Assembly: GCA_025345505.1 (NCBI GenBank)
Contig: JANVCC010000049.1
Location: forward strand, 9,540,733 to 9,604,732
Source of the DNA: Todiramphus chloris collaris
Lineage: Eukaryota > Chordata > Aves > Coraciiformes > Alcedinidae
Length of the DNA stretch: 64,000 bases
Reading direction: 5' to 3'
The translations under genes and the position numbers were made by a program. Numbering within the stretch: position 1 is the first letter of the stretch; each line of letters begins with the position of its first letter. Below, in pieces: positions 52,059-63,631 of this stretch. Under the pieces are notes generated by a model. It had not been told where the DNA came from, did no database searches, and saw nothing but the letters and a program-made list of their open reading frames with translations.

Positions 52059-52976
52059 ATGCATTAATGGACTAAGATGATTAAAAATAATTCAGTTTTA
52101 GCAAACCATGTATTAACAATCACTCCTGAATAAAATCACAACTAAGCAAGTGCTAGAAAACTTTTATGATAATGGCTGGAAGCAGAAGATGAAAAAGCAA
52201 AACCAGCGAGGTGCAACAAAGGAAGAGGTGCCTACAGGGCATGCTCCCTGCACCAGCCACAGGTTCCCCAAGCTTCCCTGAAGCAACCAAACTGCTCCAT
52301 ACACCCACACTACCACTCCACATCACCACCCTTTCCTCTGACCCAAAGCCCCATTTTAGCCCGAATCAGTCATCATGGTCTGCTCACACTCCATCTTCCC
52401 AGCCCCTCTTCATGCTTGCATCCCTTCCCTTCCCCAGCCACAGGATCCCATGAGGGGCTGAGGAGGAAGAAGGAACAGTGACGGCAAGCAGGTCAGAGGC
52501 AGAGAGAACTGACCCTTTTGTGGCTGCAAAACATATCTCAGACTCCTTTTGCCCTTGCACTGGGTCATTTTGGCCAAGGCTGTATGCCCTAGAGGCATTG
52601 CAAAGAATGGGATGCTCTCTAATATGCCTGCATCCTTCCTGGCTGTGAGGAGACAGTCCCACAGCCATGCTAAGTATCAGCTGTGCCACGATAATGTGAT
52701 CTTAAGCTGTGGAGTCCTGCATTCATCCTTCCCACACTTTCCAGTTTTGAAGAGACTGCTGTATTTCAATGGAACCCAGTGCCAAAGGCCAGAGCCATAG
52801 AAAGCAGCTGTTGGAGTTTCTGTAGGAATTTCCCAGTTCATATGGAGAATTTTTTCAGCAGTGAAGTCTTTGCCTTGAGAGTTTCAGTGAAAAAGATCCG
52901 AAGAGTTAAATGAAGACAGGTACATATGTCACACGTGTAAATCACTTATTGCTTGCTGTTAAAATAAGTCTCCCAA

Positions 52977-53084
52977 TCATTGTACATTCCCAGCAGATGC
53001 CTCCTGATCCTTCTCCACTTCATCCCTCCATCTGGCCTTCTTTTCCATGTTCATCCTCAGGAGTGTGTGATCCCTTTTAGCAGC
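52977..53084 (-). CDS. FAM162B: FAM162 exon 4: charged C-terminal tail and stop
   Basis: The acceptor TTTTCAAG ends at 53085. The exon has 35 codons and TGA at 52979-52977. It begins AAKRDHTLLRMNMEKKARWR, the counterpart of the family's (A/V)..RHE.LTS.N..KKA+ tail, and ends with a short acidic and polar stretch. It follows exon 3 in phase 0. Confidence 0.92.
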   Translation of the reverse strand, partial: AAKRDHTLLRMNMEKKARWRDEVEKDQEASAGNVQ

Positions 53085-56000
53085 CTTGAAAAGAAATGGT
53101 GAAAATCAGTGCATGCACACATTTCCCACCACTACTCTTCCCCATATTTGCACCACCTGCTTTTACACACCACTGTTCTTTTTGATGTTTTGCAGTGACA
53201 GAAGTTAACGTGTTTCCTTATTTTAATAAATTTTCAGCATTTGAAGCTGATTAGAAGAAAAATGACACCGCAAATTGTTCACAGGTGCACTGGGACATGC
53301 AAATCAGGCTGGAGACCCTCCTTCCCCACCAGTGGGATGGTAATAAGTATCACAGCTCTTGGTGGCCATGGTGGCCTGAAGGCTATATGCATGCAGGACT
53401 GCAGGAGCCTCATTGCCCGTGGATGCAGGGCAGGATCAGGTGCCAGTGACATTGTCTGAGCTACTCCACAACCTTTGACCTGGCCTCTTGCCTAGATACC
53501 ATGACACACAGCATTGCACTGCATGAGCTTATGGCAAAGTGGGTCAGAAGGAACACATTAACCAGTAAACTCTGCTTCCCCATCTCCTCCCCAGAGAATG
53601 GGGCGATACAGTTCCTGTGCAAATACTTTTTATATGGACTTTTCTCAAACCTATCTGTCACTCAGGTGCTTATTTACAAATAGAGCATACATAGACCGTA
53701 CATTAAGAAGATTGGTTCACCCAGAAACAACACTTACATCTTTGCCTGTGATTACCATGGCCAAACAGCCCAGCAAGGTCAATGCAATCATGATGTAGCA
53801 AACCTTTATCCGGACACTGCTCCTTGCTGCATCGAGGAGCTCAGACCTGCAGAGAACAAAGCAGAGTTTCCATCCTGCAACAGCATGTGTGAAATCAGAT
53901 TATGGGGGGAGCTGGGTAATGAATCCTCTAGTCTTCCACCAACTGCCTATTAATGTACAATGTCTTTCAGCCTTTTCTTTCTGCAAGAGCTTAGAGAAGG
54001 ACTCAAAAATTAGCCTATGTGGGAAAGATTTAGTCACCTTCCCACACAGGTGGGATACTGCTACTCCCAGCAGTCATCAGTAACAACAGGAATAACAAAT
54101 CCCAGTCTACTGTCTTCTTTTATTGCATATGAGATTGAACACCTGAAAAATGACAAGGACAGGAAAGTCTTTCCATCATGATAATAGAATTGTGAGAGGC
54201 TCACCTTTGGGTGCTGCACAGCACCAGGAGACACTGGGACCATACCACCAGGGCCAGGAAATACCACCCTCAGTGGAATAAAATCACATGCATGACATTT
54301 TTGGCTAAGGGCAACTGAGAGTTTTCAGACAGCAAAGAGGCACAGCAAGTGGCAACTGGGTCTGTGGCCACATCCCCATCCTTGCTGCACACAGTGCTTT
54401 GCAACCCTGTCCCACTGCATCGCAGCCCTCTGGCAGGCAGCTGGCATCAGCCCCGCAAGCACCTGCCTGCAGTGGGAGGCTGAGCTGGGCTGGAGCAGAT
54501 GACTGCACCATCCATGCAGAGTTGTCTTCCCAAGCAGCTGAACAGCCACAGCTGGAAAATCTCTACCACCTTCCATGAATGACTTGGCATTTACCTGACA
54601 ATTCATGCTTGCAAGAGACTGCAGGCTGGCAATGAGTCATTCATGAAATCATACCCAGCCATGGATTTACTTACGCCTGCAAATGGAAGACCAGCTGGAG
54701 GAGCCTCTAGGATGTCACAAGTCAGGAAGAATTACAACTCCAAAAATGAGTGACAATCCTTTAACAAACTACCTCAACAAGGAGGTGAAACCATAGCCCA
54801 GATGTGAGGAGCTCATTGCAGATATCTGTCACCAAAGCCCCAACTTATTTTTAAAATTTATGCAGCATTAATAATTGCTAGCCAATAAAAGCTAGGAAAG
54901 CATGCAAAAATCTGAAGTGGATGATATTTTACCATGGTGACTTCTGAGTTGGCTTTGTAGCCACTTGTCTTGCAAAAGACACTTCAGCTTAGTCTGAAAC
55001 TTATGACTTCTAAAACAAATTAATCCAGTTTACTTCACAGGGCATGGCAAAAAATTCATGTTCCCGAAAATCCAGATTATTTTTGGACATCAGTAGTAGC
55101 AGGTCCTGTCATCATGGAGGAGCACTAACCCTCAAAATGTGAGCACAGTCCTGGGTAATGCATACTGGGGTCTAAATCTCTATGTTCATATCCAAAAGCA
55201 TCATTCAGACAGGTCTACTTACGATATGTGGTTAGGGACGTCCTCCTCCTTTTTAAAGCGTCCTGCCCATACCAACACCTTTTTATCAAAATTTGTAGGC
55301 CTTCTGTCATTTTTGAAAGCTTTGTAAACTGTAAGAGATTTTATAAAAGAAAATGAGCTAATCTTAAAGAAGGGAAGAGGAGAAAAGCTGTTGTTAAAGG
55401 GGAAAAGGGGCTGAAAGTTCATAACTGCATTTTTCTATTCTGTGAGAGCCAAATGTGCTTTCTAATGATAAAAGGACTCAGCATCTGGTCTGAAATGTTT
55501 TGTTACTTTCACAGCATATTTCATTTTGCTTACCCCCTGCCCCCTTTAGTTTAGGTAAGTTTTAAACCAAAATCTCTTATAAACTTTCTGATTAAAGGAA
55601 AAAAAAGGATGTGGGGCTGAAACCACCCAAGCCCCGCTTTTAAACGGCTCAACTACTGCTTTAAGCAAACTGCCAGCAGCACTAAACTCCTCGACAGCAT
55701 CTCCTTCTAAAAGTGCTGATAGGGAGATGAGGTCTGTTAAAATGCAGTCTGGTGGGAGGCTAGCAGTTATTCTCATGCAAGCTGGGTACCACGTTGTTGT
55801 ACTCTAGTGATGACACATTACACCCCACCAGACTACCACAGTGAGGCCATTAGCATGCTGTCATCGTAAGTGCAATAAGAAGGGAACTCTGGCTCCTCTT
55901 TATGGAAACAAGCCCAATGACAGAGCACAATGGGGGCAGTGGCAAGAAGACCCTTCAAAAATAGGGTAAGCAAAGACTAGCTCAAACCCTGGCTTTTACA

Positions 56001-57915
56001 TTACACACCTGTACAGGCGGTCATCTCAAGGTATCTGGGACTGGTTACACACCAAGGTAGGTGCACCCAAGATGCTAGACTATGATGTCTTGTGCTTGCA
56101 AGTGTGGGGCTGATGTTTAGAAATACCCTCTGGATAACCAGGGCATGCAGGAAGAGATCGATATGAAGGTGTTCCCAGTCTTGGTGTCCTGCACTCCCTG
56201 GCTGTTGCTCGGTTGCTAGTGCTTGGCTGAGATTAAATCACTGCTGCTACAGAACAGGGACAGGGAACATCTCTTACTGCCTTTGTTGAGATGGTGAAAT
56301 TACATTAAGTGCCTTGGCCCCAGGCCTGCTCATGCATTCCAGGACTTGTGAATGGCTGAAAAATCCCAGGTGTAAATCTTGGCACCCAGACTTCAAAGTT
56401 AAAGTTAATCTCCTGCTTCTCCTATTTCTCATACAAAGTACCAATGAGACCAGGAAAGCTACATCTGAAATACAAACAAGCGTCTGAATCAGATCTGCAG
56501 CAAGATGGATCGCTAAAAGGACAGGTCCCATCCCAGGGAAGACAAAGACAAAGCCCCATGCTGGAGACCTACAACCATCCAATGGAAGCACAGGCAGCCC
56601 CATGAAACCCAGCCTCACTAGTGTGAGGAGTCTGCAAAGGCATGGCTCAGGACATGGTACTACAGGTTAGAAAGAGAAAAATATCTCCGCATTGGGTGTA
56701 GAAAATGCTGAGAAATGTTGCTTTTGCAAACTGTAGAATAAGTGTAATCATTTTATATTAACTTGAGGAATATAAGACTTAAGCTGCCCCATCAAGAATC
56801 GTTTACCAAAGACTAGAAGCCTTAAGTGGTCTTACTGGAAACTGAGGCCTGAAGCTAAGTCTTATGGTAAAAGAAAGATAAAGGACTGAAGTGCACAATT
56901 GCCAATTAAGATATGTTAATAGATAAAGGGGCAACAGTTAAGTGGTATTTAAGATGAACAATAGTAACTTAGAAAGATACTGAGTTTTGCTCAGTAAACT
57001 CCAGAAAACTAGTTTCTCCAAGAAGCAGGAACCTGCCAGACGTGCAATTACAAACTATTATGGACTGTTATGAAGAAGGCACCTGGGGTAAGCCTGTAAA
57101 CCTTGGAAGTGCCCAATTCATAGGGAAACAAGGAAGGGACTTCTGCAGACAGGAATAGGGGATAAAACGCTGAAAACTCTGACCAGAGGTGTGCCTGCTT
57201 TGTTAGGACACCCGCTCTTGCAAGAGCATACAATAAATTGCTGCTTCACTAGTACATCTACTGCGAGTCCTTTCTTAGGATCTTTGCATTTCTAACATCG
57301 GGGAGCCTGCCCATGTGGGAGCAGCTCATGCCTGCTGCCTGCCAGGAAGCCATGGCACTACTTGCCACTAGTACACACAGCTGGGGCTGGCATCTCGCAG
57401 GGAGGGTCAGGAGGAGCAGGGGGGTGCAGGTCTGCCCCTTGGACCAGCTCTGCACACGCTGGGATGTGCACTGGTCCTCCTCTGGAAACCTGGCAGATAG
57501 GTGGGAGAAGGAATTTTTTAATTTTTTATTTGTTTTTATTAACAGGTCCCCAGACATGAACTATCAGTCTGTATTTGCAGCCCTAGGGGGAGGACTACTT
57601 AAAACAAATCTCTTTATCCCTGCACACTGTGCCAGTCATCACTCTCAATTTGCTCCATGTCTCAGGAGCCCAGCAGTGCCACAGCCACAGACAAGAACAG
57701 CCATCATTTCTTGTCCTTTCTTGCAAATACACTTTCCCTCCATGTTGCGTCATGAAACAGGGAGCAAAGCCTTTCCACCCACCTGGATTGCCTGCGTTCA
57801 AAGCCACGTCCTGAGTGCTCTTCGCTTTACTGCTGCTAGCCCTGGTGGGGTGCAGGGCCTGCCAAGCTCCCTGCCGCCAGCGCCTGGGGCTGTGCCCCAG
57901 CAGCCTCCCCAGCAT
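52977..57915 (-). CDS. FAM162B: FAM162 family protein, complete four-exon gene (probable FAM162B)
   Basis: Four minus-strand exons join with matching phases (1, 2, 0) and consensus splice sites into a 151-residue protein: 57915-57783, 55328-55223, 53846-53738 and 53084-52977. The length fits the family (about 154-162 residues in human paralogues). Residues 1-30 are rich in Arg and lack acidic residues, like a mitochondrial presequence. Residues 53-70 hold the conserved block RRPTNFDKK...W..GRFK. A single hydrophobic segment spans about 95-113 (CYIMIALTLLGC within it). A charged tail with EKKARWRDE follows. FDKK and CYIMI resemble FAM162B more than FAM162A, while EKKAR is more like FAM162A, so the paralogue call is less sure than the family. 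FAM162A is a hypoxia-responsive mitochondrial pro-apoptotic protein; the role of FAM162B is poorly known. Human neighbours KPNA5 and GPRC6A are not visible in this window. Confidence 0.88.
53738..53846 (-). CDS. FAM162B: FAM162 exon 3: transmembrane segment
   Basis: The acceptor TTCTCTGCAG ends at 53847 and the donor GAT|GTAAGT lies at 53738/53737. The 109-bp exon (one base plus 36 codons) supplies residues 80 (part) to 116. It begins SELLDAAR, equivalent to the family's (L/P)EM(L/I)D(A/T)A(K/R), then VRIKVCYIMIALTLLGC, a hydrophobic segment of about 19 residues ending before TGK. It ends in phase 0. Confidence 0.95.
55223..55328 (-). CDS. FAM162B: FAM162 exon 2: conserved RRPxxFDKK...WxGRFK block
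   Basis: The acceptor CTCTTACAG ends at 55329 and the donor ATATC|GTAAGT lies at 55223/55222. The 106-bp exon codes for residues 45 (part) to 80 (part). It contains RRPTNFDKKVLVWAGRFKK, which matches the signature region before the membrane segment of FAM162 proteins nearly residue for residue. The frame stays open upstream of the acceptor for some codons, but that extension is polypyrimidine-rich intron. Confidence 0.93.
56697..57297 (+). mobile_element. ERV-type solo LTR in FAM162 intron 1, antisense to the gene
   Basis: The 601-bp segment starts TGTAGAAAATGC and ends TTTCTAACA. It has a TATA-like GATAAAA at 57161-57167 and AATAAA at 57232-57237, about 70 bp apart and in the order expected of U3-R-U5 on the plus strand. 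Flanks are TTGGG on the left and TCGGG on the right, a possible 5-bp target duplication with one transition. The sequence after the right end does not begin with TGG, so no primer binding site is supported, and no internal retroviral region is present. Confidence 0.65.
57298..57782. other. GC-rich start of FAM162 intron 1
   Basis: GC- and CpG-richer than the surroundings and next to exon 1. It contains a T-rich run and TTTTTATTAACAG at about 57533-57545 on the plus strand, which mimics a splice acceptor. Nothing coding is supported. Confidence 0.4.
57783..57915 (-). CDS. FAM162B: FAM162 exon 1 (coding part): start codon and N-terminal presequence
   Basis: Reading from 57915 down, ATG opens 44 codons plus one base. 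The start has G at -3 and lies in a CpG-containing stretch. The peptide begins MLGRLLGHSPRRWRQG, basic and without acidic residues, as in a mitochondrial targeting peptide. The exon ends CCAG followed by the donor GTGGGT (57782-57777), leaving a phase-1 base that pairs with the TT at the start of exon 2 to make a Val codon. The fit of phase, position and composition is why I choose this ATG; N-termini in this family are poorly conserved, so this exon is the least certain of the four. Confidence 0.75.
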
Positions 57916-58025
57916 CCCAGCCTGGCCTGGCCTGCGAGCGTGGAAGGGGCCTGCAGGAGCCCACGGGGCTGCTTCTAGGCGTTAGCGATATAAAACTACT
58001 TCCTGTAAGAAGGGCGGAGCATGTA
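57916..58025 (-). promoter_or_regulatory. Candidate FAM162 promoter: GC box, ETS-type site and CpGs
   Basis: Just upstream of the exon 1 ATG on the minus strand are a GC box (CCGCCC, 58011-58020) and a CAGGAAGT ETS-type site (57998-58005). CpGs occur nearby and continue into exon 1. An AT patch, GTTTTATATC (57987-57996), could act as a weak TATA-like element, although the canonical TATAAAA reading is on the plus strand. The promoter role is inferred from position and motifs only. Confidence 0.45.
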
Positions 58026-59824
58026 CTTCCACCCCAGCTGACGACAATTTTTGCTTGTCTCATGATGACTTGTTAACTTTATTGCCCGTGTTTACCAAAA
58101 TGACACACCCGCTGGGCTCTCCAGGGGCAGAGATCACAGGCAACATCCCAGGCTCTGCCCCAGGCTTTTCATCCCAAGGAGCTCCTCCGGAGAGCAATGG
58201 ATATTTACATTATTTCCTCAGTCCTTACTATGGTAGGACTAAAATAAAACAGTATGCTGTATTTCCCAAAAGCTAGGCTTAGTGACTGCCTAATTCCCAC
58301 AGTCAGTTAAGCTGTTAGACTCAATCGTTCTCAGCCAAAAAAAGAATCTTGCAAATCGGTTGTGTTAAGCACTTTTTGAAAAGGAGCAGCATTTCCCCTA
58401 TCAGAATAAATGTCATTTTGTGGAAGGAAACTGAAGCTGATATTTGTGGCTATAAATGCAGATGTGGAGTCCATCTCACATCCAGACTGCGGACGTTCCT
58501 GGAAAAGAAATATATTTCAGATGTATTTCAGGTCTAAATCGGTAAACTAAGAAATGATGTAAAAAACCTCTGGTGATGTAGTATTTGTCAGTCAGCAAAA
58601 CTGGTGTTGAAATGTAGAAGTACCTACAAAGTATTTGACTTCCTTGAATTCAGTGTCCCTGAAGTCTGTGTAGTGCTGGATGTTTTCCATAATATCAGCT
58701 GTTCTAACCAGAGAATGAACCAGAACCAATGTTATTTTATCACTTTGACATTTCTCCTGCATTTTGCACAAAATTGTCTCTTCCCGATGGTCAGGAAATG
58801 GAAATACAAAATACTTGTCTCATTTGGAGTAGTGGGGTATTTACTCTCCTTAGACATACACAGTTCTAAAGCTGATTTACAACTAGGGAAAAAAAAATCC
58901 ATTTGAAAAGAAAGAAGCAGCTGCCAACAGGAACATTTTCAGAACTATTCAGTAATACTATCAAATGCAATATTGCAGATAATCAAAGTGTGTCTAAAAG
59001 GAAGGGGAGGAACTGCAAAAGAATGGAGCTTGGGATGTTAGCAAAGATATTATTTAAGGTCTGAGAGAATGAAAAATGTGAGACAGATGCAGCTCCAGCT
59101 ACCCAGCTCCTGGCCCCAAGGAAAAATGCTACAATTTATAGGGACATTTTATACTTTTCAAGAATATGAAGTTATTGATACTAAGGAAAGAAGAAACTCA
59201 CAGCAATACCAAATGTGGCTTTTGCTCTTCCATGAAAGCTCCACAATGCATCTGGATATAATACAATGTGTTTAGCTTAATTTGCTAAAGCAAATTAGAT
59301 CCACTTCCAGATTAGGAACCCACACAGAAAATAAATGGTGGTTTGAAGTTCCAGCTGCAAACGAGACCTGCAAACAATCAGAAATTGGTGGATGTGATTA
59401 TGCTGGAAGAAGCAGAAAGAAAACTGGTAGTGCCACTGAGGATATTTGTGCCCTGCTCAGGATTTGCCTGGGGGGAGATGGGTATGGGGAGGAAGAAAAA
59501 TACATTTATAGCATGAGTTTTACAGGCCTTAGCACCACTGAGCATCCCCACAGGCCCCTTTCTCACCTTGCGAAAGAGCTGCTGAGTGGAAAAGAGACTT
59601 TGTACACCTGGACATCCCTCGCTCCCCAAGCTGAGTGGGCCAGAGGGGCTGAGGGCAGCAGATGGGACATGCTGCTGTGATGCTCACGTCACACTTGGAG
59701 CTGCCTGATCCCACAGGGGCTCCAGCTGTGCAGACCATTTTCCCTTTAACAGGCACTCTCCACAGTGCTGATTGCAGAAGTGTCTGTCTTTATGTTGTAT
59801 CTGATTATGGGTTTGAAGAGACAC

Positions 59825-59855
59825 AAAATAAATAAATAAATAAATATATATATAT
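59825..59855. repeat. (AAAT)n followed by (TA)n
   Basis: About five AAAT units (59825-59844) pass into about five TA units, ending at TATATTTT. Confidence 0.9.
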
Positions 59856-60087
59856 TTTCTATCTTAGTTTCTCAAATGCAAATAAAATCATAGGGTTTTC
59901 AGGCCTCTGGTGCTTATCCACCTGAGGGTTGCCAATTGTTTCCTCTAGAAGACACATCAGCTAACAGCTGTATTAATCTGTATTAAGCTGTTGTAAGCAA
60001 AGAAAGCACTTTAGGGTTTATTATGCCAGCATTTCAAAGAGCAAAGACATAGAGGTCCTCATGAAACCACAAGGCAGTTACTTGTTC

Positions 60088-60121
60088 CTGAATTTTACTT
60101 GTTTCTGAATTTTACTTGTTT
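60088..60121. repeat. Perfect 17-bp tandem duplication
   Basis: CTGAATTTTACTTGTTT occurs twice in a row (60088-60104 and 60105-60121) without a mismatch. Confidence 0.95.
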
Positions 60122-63100
60122 CTCTAGCGCTGTGAATGTTTAATGCTGGGATGAGTTTTACTGCAGTGCATGAAAGCTAATAAAAAGCTATATACAGCAC
60201 TGCATTAGGAAATCAAGCTTTCCTTTGTGCACTGTGGATCTCTCTCTGGGCTACAGCATCTTGAATCTCTTCCTGAACAGCAGAATATGCAGAATGCTCT
60301 TGAACCAAGTTAGTCTTGTGTGCAGCCTGATGGCCTTAGTTCTCCTTAGAGATATTTTATGCCTACTCCAGTACATGCACATCCTCCCCCACGCTCTGGT
60401 TACAAAACATCCCCATGAGCCTTATCTGTTCACTCCCCATACCAAGCCATCATTTGATACCTATCAATGACTCATTAGTAGAGTGCAATCATTATTTCAT
60501 AACCATGAAGCTCACAGACGGGGGCTTTGTTGTATAGCAGTAACGACTTGTTCAGAGATGCAAAATTAGCAAAACTAGGCTTAAAGCACCATCTTATCCT
60601 CCTCCCACATCCTTCTGCCAGGAGGAAAAGCAGGATTCCCTTTCCTCAGCAAGCCCTGGACAATACAGATGACAACTCGCACCCTGACTATCTGTATAGG
60701 TGTTCCTGCAAGATTTCTCTGACCCTCACTGCAAGGGAAGAGCACAGATTTAAAGGTTTTTGAGTTACAAAGGAGCAGACTACCTCAGAGAGAGCAGAGC
60801 TGTGGTGGTGGTACAGACTCTTGACATTTCTGCGTTTTTGTGTAAGAGTGATACATAGATGTAATGCTTGCTGCATGCTGGTGCCAACACTGAAGGTGGA
60901 AAACTGAACACAAAACTTCACAGGACTCCACTTGGGCTCTGCATCATTTTCACACCCCTTCTGACACCTCAGTCTTTACACTTGCAGCTGACTCCACAGC
61001 AAGGACTGGCAGCCAGTCATCCTCTCCTCCCTAAATGTACACAAAAACCTTTGCAGAACTGGAACTGAAAGGCCACAATATAAAATCCATTGCTCTCTGT
61101 AAAAATCCATTGGTCTTTGATTTCTGACTGACTTTAGTCATTCTCAGTACCTTAATTCTGATTGTTGCCGGCCTATCGCAGCAGTGAGAAACTTGGACTT
61201 GGGATGTTTTCACTGGTTCGCTTTTGTGCTTTCAACAGCCACAGGAACAAAACAATTTAGTCCTACAGAAGCCCCATGTTCCTGAATATCTCTTTACATC
61301 TCCTTGTTAATTTTCATAGTATTACGCAACACAATTTTTTAGTCATATACACAAAAGAATTCGTGTGCAATGTACTCAAAATCACATAGCTTACCATTAG
61401 GCTCTGTTTTGCATGCCATTCAAACTTTTTACATGAGGGTTGTGATGAGACCCAGAAGATAATCTTATCTTAAAATTCTTTGCCTTTCCCCCATCTAATT
61501 AAATATGCAGCAGAGCTCTGTCTTGGTTCCTAGACAAGATAAATAAGCAATCCTGAATGGGCTTGTAGCTCATGAAATTCTAAATGAGTCAGGAAATATT
61601 TCTCCACAAAACTGTACTCTCCAGCAGCACAATTTACAACAGCAAGAGCAATGAATTGCTTCGAAATGTCTCACATACCTAGCAGACTCCCACCCCAAGA
61701 GCCCATCCCTCCTCTCCAAGGTTCCCAGGGAGCAGCACTCCCAGGGCTGCAGTTCTCTCCAGGATGTAAGTCACATCCTACGCCTATCAGGAAATTTTCT
61801 ACTCTAAGGAAACTCAAATGCAAATCCCAAGAAACTAAAAGCTTCTTAACTATTTCTCACCATGTCCAAAGTTAAATCAAGGGAACAGTGACTGCATCTT
61901 AGAGCAAAACCAAACTCAAAGGGTTTCTAAAGAGCTCTGAAAACAAGCACCAGCTTTAATCACTTCAGGACACTTGGATTCTTTTTTTCTTTTTTTTTCA
62001 ATAAACTTGAGTGTTATCAATAAAACAAAGCATCAAGGCATCTGCTAAAAGACAGCAGTGACAGTGAAGGAGTCCCTCCCCTCCTTCTGTGTTAAACTTC
62101 AGCTTTCCTTTAAAAAAAATGAAATCAGGATTCCCCTGTCCTATTACTGAAAAGTCCTGCATTTTCTACCAACATTGTCCATATTCTTCCAAATTTGACA
62201 GTATCAATACTATTTCAAAAATCTTGCCTAGTATCCATATATAAGACACCAAGCCACACTAAAATAAACCAACCCACAACACAAACAAAAAAAAATCCCA
62301 ACAAAAAAACCACAACCAAACAACAAACCAAGCAAAAACTCAAACCTACTGACTCTAAGTCTTTCCTAATTCACATCATATGAGCCTTTTAGCATGTCTC
62401 TTAATAGGGAAAGGTAATTAATGTAACACACTTGGTATTTTCTACAACAGGAGAAGTCATTTTGTGCCATGTGAAAAAGATTTGAGCTGTTCCCTGTGTC
62501 TGCCACTAATACAAGAATGAGCAGCTTAGGGTGTGTTCACCTCTGGAACCTCATGAGAACCCACTCATACCTCTCCTGACAGTAATGGAAAGTAATGGAA
62601 ATGCCTACAAACAAGGGACACTGCTGCAGCCTAGAGGACCCATAAAGCCACGCTTGCTTCATTCCTGTCCAATGGCTCCAGGTTTTTAACTAAGATGAAT
62701 GTTTGTTGGACTCAGGAACACTCAATGGGAGTAAAATTCAGCAGAGCTTGTGCGCTGAACATACAGTCACTAACCTCTCCAAACATACACTAAAAGGGAC
62801 TTGTGATGGGTCTGACGTGCCTTTGGTACAAAGTGTAGAGTTTATAACAGCTGGTGTCAGACTCACAGCAGCAAAACAAAAGTTATTCATTGATCTGGCA
62901 AAGCCCTGGTATGACCTTTTCCAGGGTTTGGGATGATCATAGAGAGGCAATGAAATGGAATGTCCCCTCCAGCACAGGGTGACTTGGCACATACAGCCAC
63001 TGTCTACTGATGGGCTGAAATGTGGGGTGGCTGCCTAAGTTCAGCTTCAACATCAAGGAACAGCCAAGAGGCAAACAAGCAGCAACAACCCCAGAACCCA

Positions 63101-63631
63101 TGGGAAACACTCCAAGGTGTTCAGGGTGTGATGATGAAATTACAGCTTTTACAACCAAGGAAATTAATGTATTGATGAGCTTTGCACTGGGCCACTGATT
63201 TCTGGAATAATGCATATTTGGACCATAGAGTAAAAATGTGAAAAACCCTGAAAGGAAAACAAAATCATCAGAATCCTAGCAATTAATTTTTTGACTCAGA
63301 GTTTGGAGAACCATTTAAACGAAACCTCTTCCTCACATGTTTCCCCAGCTGAGCCTGAGAAACACACTGACAAGGACAGACTCATTGTTCACTTGTCACT
63401 TAATGATTTTCTTTCCTGAGAAAAATGTCATTGTCTTCAAAAACAGATGCATTTAGAAATTTTTCAGTCCATTAGTCAATAGTTTAGGGAAAAAAGAAAC
63501 CTAATTTAAAAAGGTAGAACAATTCTTTGTGGAAATGTCTTTTCCCCTCACTTATTTTAATATGAGATAATTTTCAGCTCCTCTGAAGAAGTCATGTGTC
63601 GGCAGTCAGGCCAATAAACCTGCTGAGATCA

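Larger units (their letters stand above)
58026..63631. other. Intergenic sequence upstream of FAM162, no gene recognised
   Basis: No CR1, LTR or exon is recognised. Simple repeats are listed separately, and an A-rich CAAA tract lies at 62254-62345. GPRC6A, the human neighbour upstream of FAM162B, is not visible here. Confidence 0.5.

Noticed and set aside
57298..57316. Retroviral primer binding site after the intronic LTR
   Set aside because: The sequence begins TCGGGG and not TGG, and its reverse complement does not end in CCA as a primer tRNA would.
57313..57978. 221-codon plus-strand open frame
   Set aside because: It lies antisense to FAM162 exon 1 and its GC-rich flank. Length is explained by low stop density in CpG-rich DNA, and the product resembles nothing known.
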